Numbered from the stretch's first letter, positions 27,662-39,743 are shown. The stretch: DNA of 64,000 nt from a candidate division KSB1 bacterium (GCA_034521575.1 JAXHMJ010000005.1:1488001-1552000); one strand, 5' to 3'. Translations and numbers: made by a program. The notes: a model not told the origin generated them from the letters alone.

Positions 27662-28631
27662 TTGGAAACCCATATAGCCGGACCTGTCAAGAAATCACTT
27701 GACCGCTTTGAAGAAAAATTCAAAGATTTACTCACCTCCAAAGTCTCATTCGCCGATTTTATCCTGCAGTACGTGAGCGAAAAACAAGGCAAACGAATAC
27801 GCCCTATTGTTATATTTCTTTCATCAAAATTGCACGGCGCCATTGATCATGACGCAATTCAATCTGCTCTGGTGATCGAGATGTTTCATACAGCGACCTT
27901 GATTCATGATGATGTTGTGGATGAATCCAATCAAAGACGCGGTGAACGAACCGTCAATGATCGATGGAACAACAAGACAGCCGTTCTGATCGGTGACTTT
28001 TTATTTTCAAAAACACTTGCCGGAATGGTCGAGCTGGAAAACAAAGAGGCACTGAGACTATTGGCTACAGCATCTGAAGCTATTACTGAAGGTGAGTTGC
28101 TTCAGATCGCTTCCTCAGGAAAAAGTAATCTCTCTGAATCCGAGTATTATGAGATTATCCAAAACAAAACCGCTGTTCTTTTCAGAATAGCCAGTCAATT
28201 GGGGTGTACTGTGCAATAACGGAAATCAAACTCATTTTGAGCGCATGGGAACGTTCGGCGACCATTTCGGAATGGCCTTTCAAATTATGGACGATGTTCT
28301 CGATTTTATCGGCAGCAGCGATAAAATGGGAAAACCGTCCTGTAAAGATATTCGGGAAAAAAAACTAACCTTGCCCCTGATCCATGTGATGGAACAGGAT
28401 GACAACAAGTTTTCGGCCCTGATCAGACGGGGTCTGGATAAAGGATTCAGTGAGGACGAAATTGACCACATACAAAATAAAGTTGTATCAGACGGGGGCA
28501 TTGAATTTGCAGTAAATCGCGCCGGTTTTTATGCCCAAAGTGCGTTGGAGCTCTTGTCCGTTTACCCGGACAATGAAATTCGGCAGGCTATGGAAAAACT
28601 GGTATCCTCTTCTACAAAACGAGAAAAATAA
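27662..28631 (+). pseudogene. Polyprenyl diphosphate synthase, one extra base in a G run
   Basis: Both aspartate-rich motifs of trans-prenyltransferases are present, but in different frames: 'LIHDDVVDES' with its 'GKRIRP' block in the first frame (27662-28219), and 'AFQIMDDVLDF' in the second, ending at 28631. Removing one G from the GGGG run at 28201-28204 joins them as '...ASQLGVLCNNGNQTHFERMG', which matches the spacing of the family. The joined product is about 322 residues, the normal length. It would make the long isoprenoid for quinones or glycan carrier lipid, an essential activity, so a consensus error is more likely than a true loss. Start is TTG at 27662 behind AAAGGA. The UDP-xylose synthase gene follows by 24 bp. 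Confidence 0.88.
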
Positions 28632-28655
28632 CCAACCATTACAGGAGCCCCATTC

Positions 28656-29618
28656 ATGCGAGCGCGTTCACTTGTTACCGGTGGAGCAGGATTCCTGGGA
28701 TCGCATTTGTGCGAATACCTGCTCAACAAAGGACATGATGTTATAGCAATGGATAATCTACTCACTGGCGCGATATCCAATATCGAGCATTTGCAGGGAG
28801 ATCATTTCCAGTTTATCAAACACGATGTAACCGAATATATCTTCATCGCAGGCAAAATCGATTATATCTGGCATTTTGCATCACCGGCCAGTCCGCTGGA
28901 TTATTTACAACTGCCCATCCAGACACTCAAAGTGGGCGCCATGGGGACGCACAAGGCTCTGGGATTGGCCATGGAAAAAAATGCGCGTTTTCTGCTTGCA
29001 TCTACCTCGGAAGTTTACGGCGATCCGCTGCAGCATCCGCAACAGGAATCATACTGGGGAAATGTCAATCCGGTCGGACCGCGCGGGGTTTATGATGAAG
29101 CCAAACGTTTTGGTGAAGCGCTGACCATGGCCTATCACCGGTACAACAAGGTCAATACCAAGATCGTTCGAATTTTTAACACCTACGGACCACGCATGCG
29201 CCCCAATGACGGACGCGCCATTCCCACCTTTATACCCCAGGCCCTGAAAGACGAACCCATTTCAATATTCGGAGACGGATCACAAACACGCAGTTTTTGC
29301 TACGTCCAGGATCTGATCGAAGGCATTTACCGGTTAATGATGTCCGATTATCATGAACCGGTCAATATCGGCAATCCGCATGAGATGACCATCAAAGAAA
29401 TGGCCGAGTTGATTATAGACCTGTCAAAAAGCAAAAGCAAACTCACCTTCAAACCGCTTCCCGTTAACGATCCCAAAGTCCGGCAGCCTGACACGACGCT
29501 CGCCTCTTCCTTACTCGAGTGGCAGGCCAAAGTCGATATCAGAGAAGGGTTAATGAATACCATCGAGTTTTACAAAAACCTGTTCAACGAAAAAAATCTA
29601 TGCGAATCCGGCGATTGA
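28656..29618 (+). CDS. uxs: UDP-glucuronate decarboxylase (UDP-xylose synthase) type epimerase
   Basis: A 320-residue extended short-chain dehydrogenase. The NAD-binding motif '[12 protein letters not shown]' is at the N terminus, the catalytic Tyr/Lys pair in '[11 protein letters not shown]', and the family blocks '[11 protein letters not shown]', '[14 protein letters not shown]', '[16 protein letters not shown]', '[15 protein letters not shown]' and 'DPKVRQPD' match UXS closely. It converts UDP-glucuronate to UDP-xylose, a donor for surface glycans. The UDP-glucuronate supplier, UDP-glucose dehydrogenase, is at 54356 in this window. Preceded by the prenyl synthase and followed after 49 bp by the giant secreted protein. 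Confidence 0.9.
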   Translation: MRARSLVTGGAGFLGSHLCEYLLNKGHDVIAMDNLLTGAISNIEHLQGDHFQFIKHDVTEYIFIAGKIDYIWHFASPASPLDYLQLPIQTLKVGAMGTHKALGLAMEKNARFLLASTSEVYGDPLQHPQQESYWGNVNPVGPRGVYDEAKRFGEALTMAYHRYNKVNTKIVRIFNTYGPRMRPNDGRAIPTFIPQALKDEPISIFGDGSQTRSFCYVQDLIEGIYRLMMSDYHEPVNIGNPHEMTIKEMAELIIDLSKSKSKLTFKPLPVNDPKVRQPDTTLASSLLEWQAKVDIREGLMNTIEFYKNLFNEKNLCESGD

Positions 29619-29667
29619 CAGTATATGTGTAAAAAACAAGAGTGTGTCCCAGAAGCAAAGGTAATCC

Positions 29668-32600
29668 ATGCACCCGAAATCATCGAGCTATATATTTTTA
29701 ATCAGTTGTTTTGTCCTTATCTTTTTTTCAAACGCAAACTCTGCAACAAAAGTCAAGACGGAAAGCCCGAAAGCATTATCTGTGAACGAACAGGTCTCCT
29801 GGGTTACACCCGCATCTTTTGCGGATAGGACCGCCGATCTCGTCCAACATCAAATGCGAATCCCCTTGTCGCCTGATTCGCAGCTCCCGGGCAGAATAGA
29901 ATTCACGATCGATCAAAACACAGCCGCCCATCTGGATTCTGTAACGTATCGGGTTCAACTGATCACGGATTCGGACACGCTGCACGCCGGTTCGGGACGC
30001 GTTGATCCGCAGGGCGTTTTCACCGCCTATCTACCGCAAAAGCAAGCGAACACCTTGCTTGTAACCCTGGACAGTACAACAATAAAAAATAAATCCGATT
30101 AAAACGGCAACTGCATATAAAGCTGAAACCGTAAAGAACACAGCTGAACGCATTTTGCTGTTGGGGGATTCGATCACTGAAGGCAAATTTGCCCTGGATA
30201 ACCGCGGATTCAGAAAATACCTTTATGATAAACTGAATGCAAATAACTTTGACATCGATTTTGTGGGCGATTCGGGTATCTCTCCCTATGAAGGATATTT
30301 TGAAGGCGGGATGAAAATTAATGATTTTTACCCGGCGCACTCCACCCCGACCGCCAAGGGGCGCATGGATGCAACCGGTCAGATGAACAAACATCAGCCT
30401 ACCCTGGTCTCTATTCATTTGGGCACCAATGATCTGCACTCGGAAACCGGAACCCCTATCACACCCTATATCGAGAACAACGAGTTTGCTGTTACCCAAA
30501 GCGGAGAAATGGCTTATTTGGTGAACTATTTATTAAACTGGCATAACGGCAATTACGGTGAACATCTTGAAAAAATACTTGTCAGCATGATTATACCGAT
30601 TCGGGACTGGGACACGGTTAGTGTGGCGTATAACAACGAAATCGCCAAAATGGTCATGGATTTTCAAAACGGTGTCATTACCGGAAAGCCGGAACCGGTT
30701 TATCTTTGCAATCAGTTCTCCTTTTTCCGCGAATTTAAACTCTACGGCAACAGACTCATGGAAGACGGCCTGCACCCCAATACACGCGGACACAATCGTA
30801 TGGGAGAGGTCTATTATGAGCGTTTTGCCGAACTGCTTTCCGGAAAAAGCCGCTGGTTCACCGACAAGACCTTCCAGGCAGGAATCCAGGGAAAAGATCA
30901 TCATTATGAACACCAGGGAGTGGCTGTCGCAGATATTACAAACGACAACCGGCCGGATATTTATATTACCCGAACCAATTTCGCATATCCCGGATGAAGG
31001 CGATTATTGTTTTATTTCCTCCGAAACGCTGCCCTATCAGGAACAATCCTTTCAACTTTCCCTGCGAGATATTAAACCCAGCCGCGGCGTCGCCTTTGTT
31101 GACATTGACAATGACGGAGATTTTGATCTGTTCATTGGCAACTCGGACGGCGGATGCCGACTCTATGAAAACCTGGGCAATTCAATGTTTAGTGACATCA
31201 CGACGACAGCCGGCATTGACAATCTGAATCGCTTGACCACAGGTATCATCGCCTTTGACTGCGACATGGACAATGATATGGACCTTTACGTGATCAATTC
31301 ACGGGTCCAGAATGAATTATACATCAACAACGGACAGGGACGATTCATCCGAGAGGACCGCGGCACCGATGATGTGAATGAACCTGATATTCCCAGTCTC
31401 ACCGGATCGGTATGCGACTATGATATGGATGGCGACCCGGATATCTATATTACCAAACGCTTTGCTCCCAATGTGTTGTTCATCAATGACGGCAGCGGAC
31501 ATTTTTCCGAGGGCGCTCAACAGGCAGGGATTGCTGTTCATGACAAAAGCAACGGCGCGGTGTGGGGCGACCTGAATAATGATGGGTTTCCCGATCTGCT
31601 GGTGACGGTATCCGAAAACCAGGATGAGCCTTATCTGTATGTTTTTGAAAACAACCAAAACGGCACATTCACAGACCGCACGGCACAACTCGGTATTCCG
31701 ATGGACGGCTATTCGGTACTGACTGGCGATTTTGACAATGATGGTGATGTGGACATCATTACATCACAGGAAGAGGAGAACGGTCATCTTTATCGTAATG
31801 AGGGGAATTGGAGTTTTACCCAAACCGCCAACACAGGCGCTGAAGTACTGGGAGGCGATCCGCGCGGCGGCACGGTTTTCGATTATGACAACGACGGTGA
31901 TCTGGATTTTCTCCTCACCCGCTCTGATATGCTGAATGTATTCAGACAGAACAATCTCCAATCCGAAAATCATTATATCAGTTTTGATGTATACGGCCCG
32001 CACAACAATCGCGGCGGAATGGGGACTAAAATATGGTGTTTTCCCGCCGGTGAACTGGAAAATAGACAAGCATTGCTGGGATACCGCGAAGTAACCAGCT
32101 CTCAGGGTCATATTTCTCAACCCGCTCTTGTGCAGCATTTCGGACTGGGCGCTGTCCGTGAGGTTGACGTGCTCGCCCGTTTTACAGATGGCACATTTTT
32201 GATCCGACGCGGCCTGGCCGCTGATCAACACATCACCCTGAAACCCGCACTCTCCGCGGGGGTGTCCGGTTCTCCCAATCAACTGAGCATTTACAGCGGG
32301 GACGCACAAAGTGTACCTGCCGGAGAAACAGCGCCTCAGGCCCTGGCGGTTCAGGTTCTGGATGCAAAAAATCGGCCGGTTGAAGGGGTCTCTGTCAATT
32401 TCGAGGTTACCGAAGGTGATGCAGAATTATTTACCCCTCAAATTGATCAGGACAACCTGTCAATCGAACCCGAGCGGGGTCAGCTTGAAAATGAAATGCA
32501 GTGGTTTTATGATGAAACCGCCTCCGGTCATGGCATCGTCGGCGTTCCATTTTACTGGAACCAGAGCGGCAGCGCTGTACGTCAGTTTGAGCTGGCAAGC

Positions 32601-35600
32601 AGCAAACGGCTTTATGCCTGGATTCGGGTGGAACAGCAATATACGAACGCAAACCTGTCTGTCCAACTTGACGGCAATCCTCCCGTGGCTATCAATATCC
32701 CCAACCAGTCCGGTTGGCAATGGATACAAATGCCGGGCGGATTTCTGCCGGACATCCTGAACAGCGGTTCCCACAGCGTCAGATTCAACCTTTCCGGTCC
32801 CGGCGTGCGGGTAGACAAACTTTTTCTGACACCGGACCCGGCATATACGCCGACCGGACTTGAAGAAACCGGAAGCGCGTCTAACCTCACGGACCGGCAG
32901 GGGATTACCCGGCGGTTCATCCAAATGGGACAAAACATCGGCCCCGTACAGGTCGCAGCAAGCTTGTTTTACAATGGAACCCATGTCACGGGCAGTCCGG
33001 CGATCTTTAATCTGCAATCCACAGCCGGACCGGCGGTGCGCATGCAGAAAACCGCGGGAGACGACCAGGCCGGTGATCCCGGAATTCCGCTGGATGCCCC
33101 GTTCCAGGTTACCTGCTATGACGCACTGAACAATCCGGTTTCCGGGCATCCGATAACATTCACCCTGCTGAGCGGCGATGGAAGCCTGTCCACTTCTTCA
33201 ACTGTACTCACCGATGTGAACGGACACGCGGAAACAACGTTGACACCCGGAAAAGGCAGCAGCACGCAGCGCGTTCGCGCTGAATCGCCGGGATTAAACG
33301 GCTCTCCCCTGACCTTCACAGCCTATATCCGGGGCGTGGCGGAAAATCTTTTCTTTTTGTCCGGCGATAAACAACTCGGCACTGTTAAAACCGTATTAGC
33401 GGAACCGATCCGGGTTAAAGTCACCACCGAAGACGGTTCGCCCGCCTTTAAATACGGCGTGCAGTTCCACTGTCCCGTCCAGGGCGCCCGAATCGCTTCC
33501 GATCCACAATTCAGTCAGACAGACAGCATCATGACCCTTTTCACCGATACACTTGGCATTGTAACAGCTTACTGGCAGCTTGGAGAAACCAGCGGTGCCC
33601 AGCCGCTGACAATCAAAGCGCCCGGATTGACAGGGTCGCCGCATGCCATATCCGCGAATGCCCGGGCGTCATTTCCCGCTTATATCCTTTCCATAGGCGG
33701 GAACCAGCAAAGCGCCGTCATTCAGGAAACACTCGGCTCACCGCTCAAGGTCAGGGTTCTGGACGATTATGGAAACGGTATCGTCAACCATCCGGTTACC
33801 TTTCAGGCGCTTTCCAATCGGGGCACGTTCAATGGATTTGCCGACAAAACCGTGAGCACCGATTCTTCCGGGACAGCCGCAGCCTTTTTCACCACCGGTA
33901 CCATCGCCGGGGAAAATGTTCAGATCGCCACTGTCACCGCAGAATACAATGGAGCTGCAATCCCCGGCTCGCCGGTTCCTTTTGTCGCAAACATGTCCCC
34001 GGGGGAACCCGTATCAGCGGAAAAAATCTTTGGTGATCAACAGAGCGGCACTGTGACCATGCCGCTCGAGCGCCCCTTTACTGTTCAGGTACGCGACTCT
34101 TATAACAATCCGGTGCCCGGTTTTGACGTAACGTTTCGTGTCCAGGGACCAGGGCACATCAACGGCGGCAGTACACTCGACGTGACCACTGATCAAACCG
34201 GAAAAGCAACCGCCACTCTGACCTTGAGTCAGCAAACAGGCCTGCATACGGTACAGGCCGTGTGTTCCGGACTCTCACCGGATGTGCTGTTGTTTCAGGC
34301 CTTTGCAGAAGCAACCTCACCTGAATCTTTGCTTTATATTTCCGGAAATGATCAAACGGGTTCGACCCATGCCGATCTGCCGCAGGCGCTGACAGTCCAG
34401 GTTGTAGACACATTTGCCAATCCCGTCAGCGGATACCCTGTGGAATTTACCGTAACAAGCGCGCAGGGACTTTTAAACGGAGAACGCAGCGCCACGGTAA
34501 CCACCGAGGCTTCCGGGAATGCCGCTGTACGCTTCACACTCGGCGATGAAATGGGCGACTCGCTTTATACGATACAGGCCCGGGCTTTCTACCAGAATAC
34601 TCCTCTCATCAACAGCCCGGTCTCTTTTGTTGCTTCCGCCCGCATCGGCCGTCCCGAGTCCCTGATCACATTGACGCCGGCAGAATTAACAGGCGGCGCC
34701 AACCAGACGCTGCCGGAGCCCATACGCGTAAAGATCGTGGATTCCAACAATTACCCCATCTCTAATTTCCCGGTCATTTTCGAAATTATCGCCGGAAGCG
34801 GCATTCTGCAGCCCGACGCAATGACAATGGTGACAAAAAACACCAATTCACAGGGCATCGCTTCTGTGCAATGGAAACTGGGAAAGCTCGGCGAAGACCA
34901 GGAGCTGATGGTATCAGCACGCGACGGATCGCGCGAATTGTCCCATTCTCCCGTCACCTTTCAGGCCGCAACGCAGGAAACCCATGCTTCTTCCCTGGCG
35001 TACGAAAGCGGCAATTTGCAGCAAGGCCTGACCCATACTCAGCTAAATTCAGCTCTAATCGTAAAAGTAGTGAATGAATACGGCTCACCGGTAAGCGGTC
35101 ACTCGGTTATTTATACCCGTATCCAGGGCGACGGGTATTTTTTGGAACCCTCTTCTGATCTGGCCATCGTCGAAAGCGATGAATCAGGATTGGCATCTGT
35201 TGAGTTTGTGACAGGTCAGACCGCAGGAGACAGCGCCTATGTGATAAAGGCTGAATCATTCAATCAACAGGGTCAAAAACTGGACGGTTCACCGATATAT
35301 TTTTATATCAGCGCTGAACAAAGCGAAAACGTTCCGCACCACATCAAATATATGAGCGGCAGCAATCAGCAGGATACGGTCGGAACAGACCTTGAAAACC
35401 CACTCGTGGTTCAGGTTCTCAATCAAAATGAACAGCCCCTGACGGACATCCCGGTATACTATACAATCACACAAGGACATGCCTATTTCACAAACGATTC
35501 AACGCAATATACCAATCCGGACGGCATGACCGGCGCACGGCTGCACCTCGGCACGCAAAGTGGTACAATCAAAGTCCTTGCATCGGTTGCTCAGGTGAAC

Positions 35601-37067
35601 ACCGCTGTTCTGTTCACACTCACAGCGCTGCCGGCACAGCCCGAGACAGCCAAAATTGTCAACGGTGCATCCCAAACCGGAATCGCCGGTCACCGGCTCA
35701 ATCAACCATTGGTGGTTCAATTAACAGACCGCTATGAAAACGGTGTCAACCTGAACCCGGTAATATTCACACCGTATCACAGCGGAGGTCGCATTTTTCC
35801 TGCGGACACGGTATTGACGGACACATCCGGGGCGGCATCAGTGGAATGGCAGCTGGCCGATACAACCGGAAACCAGGCTGTGACAGCCGCTATCCCATCA
35901 CTGCCGGATACACAACTGACTTTTCAGGCCACGGCGCTGGCCAATCAACGGCCGCGTTTCCAGATCGCGGACAGTTTTACAATTAATGAGAACGAACTTT
36001 TAGCGTTTTTCATCACCGTTACAGATCCCGAAGATGACCAAATTGTGGTCTCGGCAAGTCCGTTGCCCGAGGGCGCGTCATTCAACCCGGATTCTCTGCA
36101 ATTCACCTGGACTCCCTCATCTCAACAAAGTGGACGATATAGCATTCAGTTCACCGCGACCGATCAGGTCGGCGCAAAAAGCAAAACAACCGTCCGCATA
36201 CAGGTCTTGAGCTCTAACAATCCGCCGGTGATTTCATTAGAATATTCTGTACCGCTTGTACATAATCTGGGAACCCTGACCCGTCCCGGATATATGGACT
36301 TTGCGGTCTATGCAACGGACCCGGACAACGATCAACTGCATTACGTCTGGCAGGTCAACGGCACAGTAATGGCGTCCACTTTAACGTTCCGACTCCAGTC
36401 AGCATTGGCGCCGGAAGGCCCGGTAGAGGTAAAGGCGCTTGTGTTTGATCAACAGGACACCGTAAGCGCCGTGTGGAATTTAAACATTGTTACCGCTGTA
36501 AAGCTTGTATCGTTCAAGGGCGCCTATGTGCCGTTCAAGGGGTATAAACTGGAATGGGAAACCGGGGCGGAATTTGACAACCGGGGATTTTACATACAGA
36601 GAGCGGAAACACAGAAAGGTCCGTTTGAAACGGTCAGCGAGCTGGTCGCCCCTAATCCGCACGGCATCTATACATTTACAGATCATACCGGAAAAGCGAG
36701 CCGTTTCTATTTTTACAGGCTGCAGGATATCAGTCGCAGTGGCAATGTTCATAACCATGATATCATCAAGGTCTCTCCCCCGCTTCCGGAACGTTATGTG
36801 CTTTATCAAAATCACCCGAATCCGTTCAATCCTGCAACCGAGATACGATTTGAAACACCGCAGGAAGGAAAACTGATCCTGGCAGTGTACAACACACTGG
36901 GTCAACGGGTAACGACTCTGGTGAATAAACGCATCAACCCCGGATATCATCAGGTGTCCTGGTCGGGTGAAAATGAAAACGGTGAGCAGGTGGCTTCGGG
37001 TATTTATTATATTGTACTCTCGTCCCCCGGTGTGCATAAAACACGCAAAGCGGTTCTTCTCCGATAG
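29668..37067 (+). pseudogene. Giant type IX-secreted SGNH hydrolase with FG-GAP, ASPIC/UnbV, CBM-like and about ten Big repeats (two +1 disruptions)
   Basis: Joined across two single-base shifts, this codes for about 2465 residues. Order: signal peptide ('FLISCFVLIFFSNANS'); short beta domain to about 30100; SGNH hydrolase (30140-30870) with 'LLLGDSITEG', 'HLGTNDLHS' and 'EDGLHPNTRGHNR'; seven FG-GAP/VCBS calcium blades (30900-31930, 'DIDNDGDFDLF', 'DYDMDGDPDIY', 'DFDNDGDVDII'); ASPIC/UnbV ('TSSQGHISQPALVQHFGLG'); a carbohydrate-binding-like sandwich (about 32480-32850); about ten ~100-residue Ig-like Big_1-type repeats, each with 'G-D/N-x-Q...P-x-x-V-x-V...N-P-V-x-G'; a cadherin/He_PIG pair (35940-36480); and the sorting domain 'YQNHPNPFNPATEIRF ... 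GIYYIVLSS'. Shifts lie at the A6 run 30084-30089 and at CCC 30989-30991 before the TGA at 30995. The 6-kb third segment is fully open, arguing against old decay. Confidence 0.85.
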
Positions 37068-37075
37068 AACCGCTT
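37048..37075. terminator. Hairpin spanning the stop of the giant gene
   Basis: Perfect 10-bp stem AAGCGGTTCT (37048-37057) / AGAACCGCTT (37066-37075) with an 8-base loop, between two convergent genes. There is no T run, so termination is only suggested by position. Confidence 0.45.
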
Positions 37076-37090
37076 GCGGATCACGATAAT

Positions 37091-38203
37091 CTATTTGGCC
37101 AGCAGCATTTTAAAAATCTTTTCAAAGTTCCCCGCCTTTAACTTGTAAAAATACACGCCGCTGCTGACCGGGATCCCGGCGGTATCCCGTCCGCCCCATT
37201 GAACCACATGTACTCCAGCTGACATCTGATCATCGGCCAAAGTGCAAATCAACTCTCCGCGAATGTTATAGACATCCAAACGAACGAAACTTTGTTTCGG
37301 CAGCCCAAATTTTATCGATGTAGAAGGATTGAACGGATTGGGATAGTTGGTCTCTAAAAAATATTGTTCAGGCAGCCATGCATCAGTACGAACGTTTACT
37401 GTACCCACCTTGGATTCACCACCATCAACAGTAACCTGCGATAATTTGTAGGTATAAGCGGTATTCGCCTCTACATTAGTGTCAACAAATGAATACTCGG
37501 CCGGTGTTGTTGCATTGCCGGTTGCGGAAATCAAGGTTTCACTTACCCGTTGATAAATCTCTTTAGCCTCTTTCTTTTTATAAAGTTGATAGCCCAGCAC
37601 CGAACGCTCGGACTCGGTCCGCCAATGCACACACACCTGGTTTCCCTCAATATCCGCCTGCAGAGATGCCAGTTGAATGTCAATGGTGATATCCCCACTG
37701 CCTTCCAAAGTCTGAGTCAGTGGATTCAACTCGCCGTCTGTCCCGGCTGTAGAAAGCGTATGCCAGTCCACTCCGGTTTGTCCGTCGGGACTGTCAATAA
37801 ACGGCAGTGCGACTTTGATGATCGCAGTATACTGATCCGGATCGGAAGGGTAAAAATCTGTGCCCTCGGCACTGTCTACATAGTCGAGGCTAACCCAAAA
37901 AAAGGATTCATCAGCTGCATATCCGGTTGTGATATTATAAGATGCATTACCGTCCAGATTTGGATGCACCCACTCTATCATCGGATCGATTGATGAAAAG
38001 GCATCCGAATTGACATAAAAATAAAAGTCATAATGCCCCAGCGCCTGGACAGACCAGTCATCCGTACGCTTTATTTGAATATCCCAGGCAAATTCATCTT
38101 GAGAAAGTCGCAAATAATCAATTCGCGAATAGACCGTTTGTGAAAAAAGAGACACAGATGCCATTAAAAGACAGGCCCATAACGTATATCTCATCAATTT
38201 CAT
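37091..38203 (-). CDS. Secreted protein with type IX C-terminal sorting domain
   Basis: A 370-residue protein with a signal peptide (MRYTLWACLLMASVSLFSQ). The N-terminal half is a beta-rich domain of unknown function. It resembles the N-terminal domain of its upstream neighbour in layout ('VYSRIDYLRLSQDEFAWDIQIKR' versus 'LFRSIVTYNTHVLNGEYREDIQIR'). A fibronectin-III-like part follows ('VCVHWRTESERSVLGYQLYKKK ... NTAYTYKLSQV'). It ends with 'NYPNPFNPSTSIKF ... SSGVYFYKLKAG', the type A sorting domain. Its ATG overlaps the upstream stop by 4 bp (ATGA), so the two are translated together. Confidence 0.82.
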   Translation of the reverse strand: MKLMRYTLWACLLMASVSLFSQTVYSRIDYLRLSQDEFAWDIQIKRTDDWSVQALGHYDFYFYVNSDAFSSIDPMIEWVHPNLDGNASYNITTGYAADESFFWVSLDYVDSAEGTDFYPSDPDQYTAIIKVALPFIDSPDGQTGVDWHTLSTAGTDGELNPLTQTLEGSGDITIDIQLASLQADIEGNQVCVHWRTESERSVLGYQLYKKKEAKEIYQRVSETLISATGNATTPAEYSFVDTNVEANTAYTYKLSQVTVDGGESKVGTVNVRTDAWLPEQYFLETNYPNPFNPSTSIKFGLPKQSFVRLDVYNIRGELICTLADDQMSAGVHVVQWGGRDTAGIPVSSGVYFYKLKAGNFEKIFKMLLAK

Positions 38204-39372
38204 TGAACACCGGATGTTTTATTTTCATTTCGTTTCGATTGATTATAATCTGCGATCGTTGTATTGCCATCCAGATTCACATCTGTGCCTGAAAAACCTT
38301 CTGTATTTCTCGGAAGCAGAATGGCCGTGCTGTCTGCTGATGAGATACTGTTATCGCCATCGGCATCACCGGCCGGCGCTCCCCAGACAGATTCACCCAG
38401 TTCGGAAGCGCCGGACGCTCCGCCATAGTAGACGTCAGAAGAGCCGGTAAAATCATAAGCACTGGCAGGCGGATTTTCAGTTAACGCCTGTACAGTTGCG
38501 CTCATAACAGCAAGATGATTGCGGTGACGCACAACCACATAATAATCTCCCGGCTCATCCGGTAAAGTGATAGATGAGGTTGATCCGTCAAGATTGATGA
38601 TTTGTCCGTCATTTCGTAAAAACGCGCTTTGATATGCGACATCTTCACCGTCGCTGTTTCGGCGCAATGTTACCAAAACCCAATCCACTGTATTATCAGG
38701 AATGGATGTCACACTGCGCGGGTCCTGTGAGTAGGGTGACAAAAGGGGAATCATCTCCCGGTCTTTGATCATCGTATGCATGACGCCGGACAGGGATTGG
38801 TACGGGCCTTGCAAAAACAACTTGATCCGCGTCACGCTCTGATGCTCTGTTTCACTCGTACTATTCACGTTCCAGTTGGAAACAATATCTTCCGGAGGAT
38901 CCGGCGGGGGATCACTGACAAAAAAAGCAGCCGCATCCGTTAATGGTGACAATGTTAATTCGTGATCACAAAGTTGTGCCTGTGTCCAGCGGAGCGTTAC
39001 AAGCGTTTGCCATTGGTCGGTGACGGACCAGGCGTTTCCCTCAAGTTCATCCCAATCGCTCACCACAAGAACCCGATAATGACCGCTTAAATTCGAAACC
39101 GTACGCAGATAACCGGCGTGTTCAGAAAACCAGTTTAACGCCACAGTATCACCACCGGCCCAGGCTTCAAGATCATTATTGTACTCTACATCCAATGTCA
39201 AAGAGTTAAGCGCCCGTGTTTGCCCATCCATGGTGCGGATCTGTATATCCTCGCGATATTCTCCGTTCAAAACATGTGTATTGTATGTGACAATGGATCG
39301 GAACAACACGTTCTGTCCCCAACCCAGGCCACAGCTGCAAAGCAAAATACTCATAATAATCAAAACACGCAT
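38200..39372 (-). CDS. Secreted protein with C-terminal dockerin-like EF-hand pair
   Basis: A 390-residue protein with a signal peptide (MRVLIIMSILLCSCGLGWG). The N-terminal about 170 residues form a beta-rich domain similar to that of the next gene. The C terminus has two calcium-loop segments, 'GDADGDNSISSADSTAIL' and 'TDVNLDGNTTIADYNQSK', the D-x-D-G-D spacing of type I dockerins, which in FCB genomes often stand in surface proteins without cellulosomes. It has no type IX sorting domain itself. It is the first gene of a two-gene operon with the overlapping sorting-domain protein. Confidence 0.8.
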   Translation of the reverse strand: MRVLIIMSILLCSCGLGWGQNVLFRSIVTYNTHVLNGEYREDIQIRTMDGQTRALNSLTLDVEYNNDLEAWAGGDTVALNWFSEHAGYLRTVSNLSGHYRVLVVSDWDELEGNAWSVTDQWQTLVTLRWTQAQLCDHELTLSPLTDAAAFFVSDPPPDPPEDIVSNWNVNSTSETEHQSVTRIKLFLQGPYQSLSGVMHTMIKDREMIPLLSPYSQDPRSVTSIPDNTVDWVLVTLRRNSDGEDVAYQSAFLRNDGQIINLDGSTSSITLPDEPGDYYVVVRHRNHLAVMSATVQALTENPPASAYDFTGSSDVYYGGASGASELGESVWGAPAGDADGDNSISSADSTAILLPRNTEGFSGTDVNLDGNTTIADYNQSKRNENKTSGVQ

Positions 39373-39743
39373 AAGATACTCTCGGTTGTTTTAAGCGGTG
39401 TGTTTCTGTTCAAAATTCGACAGTTCCAGAGCCGGATGACGATTTGAACAACAGAAAAACAGATAGTTAACTAAAAAAGACAATTTATCACAACTAACAT
39501 TGCAAATAGTCTGCCAAACATATTCAGATTAAATGAATGATCGCTTCGGAGCCGTCAGTAGAAGAACATCTGTAGATTGATCAAACTGCTGCATAAACCA
39601 GGCTGCTCGGCCGTGAATCATAATGCGAGGTGCTTTAAATTAGGAATTTTACAGAAAAAAACAAGAACTTCTTTTGCTGGTCCGGGGAGTGAAAAAAGCG
39701 GGAACACGGGATAACAGAGCGCCCCCCTGTTATCCCGATGCGG
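39373..39743. other. Intergenic region with a perfect 10-bp hairpin
   Basis: No gene was seen in these 371 bp. GGGATAACAG (39708-39717) and CTGTTATCCC (39727-39736) form a perfect stem just past the stop of the leftward VWA gene, followed on that strand by CTTTTTTC about ten bases later. A terminator is the simplest reading. The part next to 39372 should hold the promoter of the dockerin-like gene's operon. Confidence 0.5.

Noticed and set aside
39708-39736. GGGATAACAG palindrome, considered as a homing-endonuclease (I-SceI-like) site.
   Set aside because: Only ten bases match, the remainder differs, and no intron or endonuclease gene is near; a terminator hairpin is simpler.
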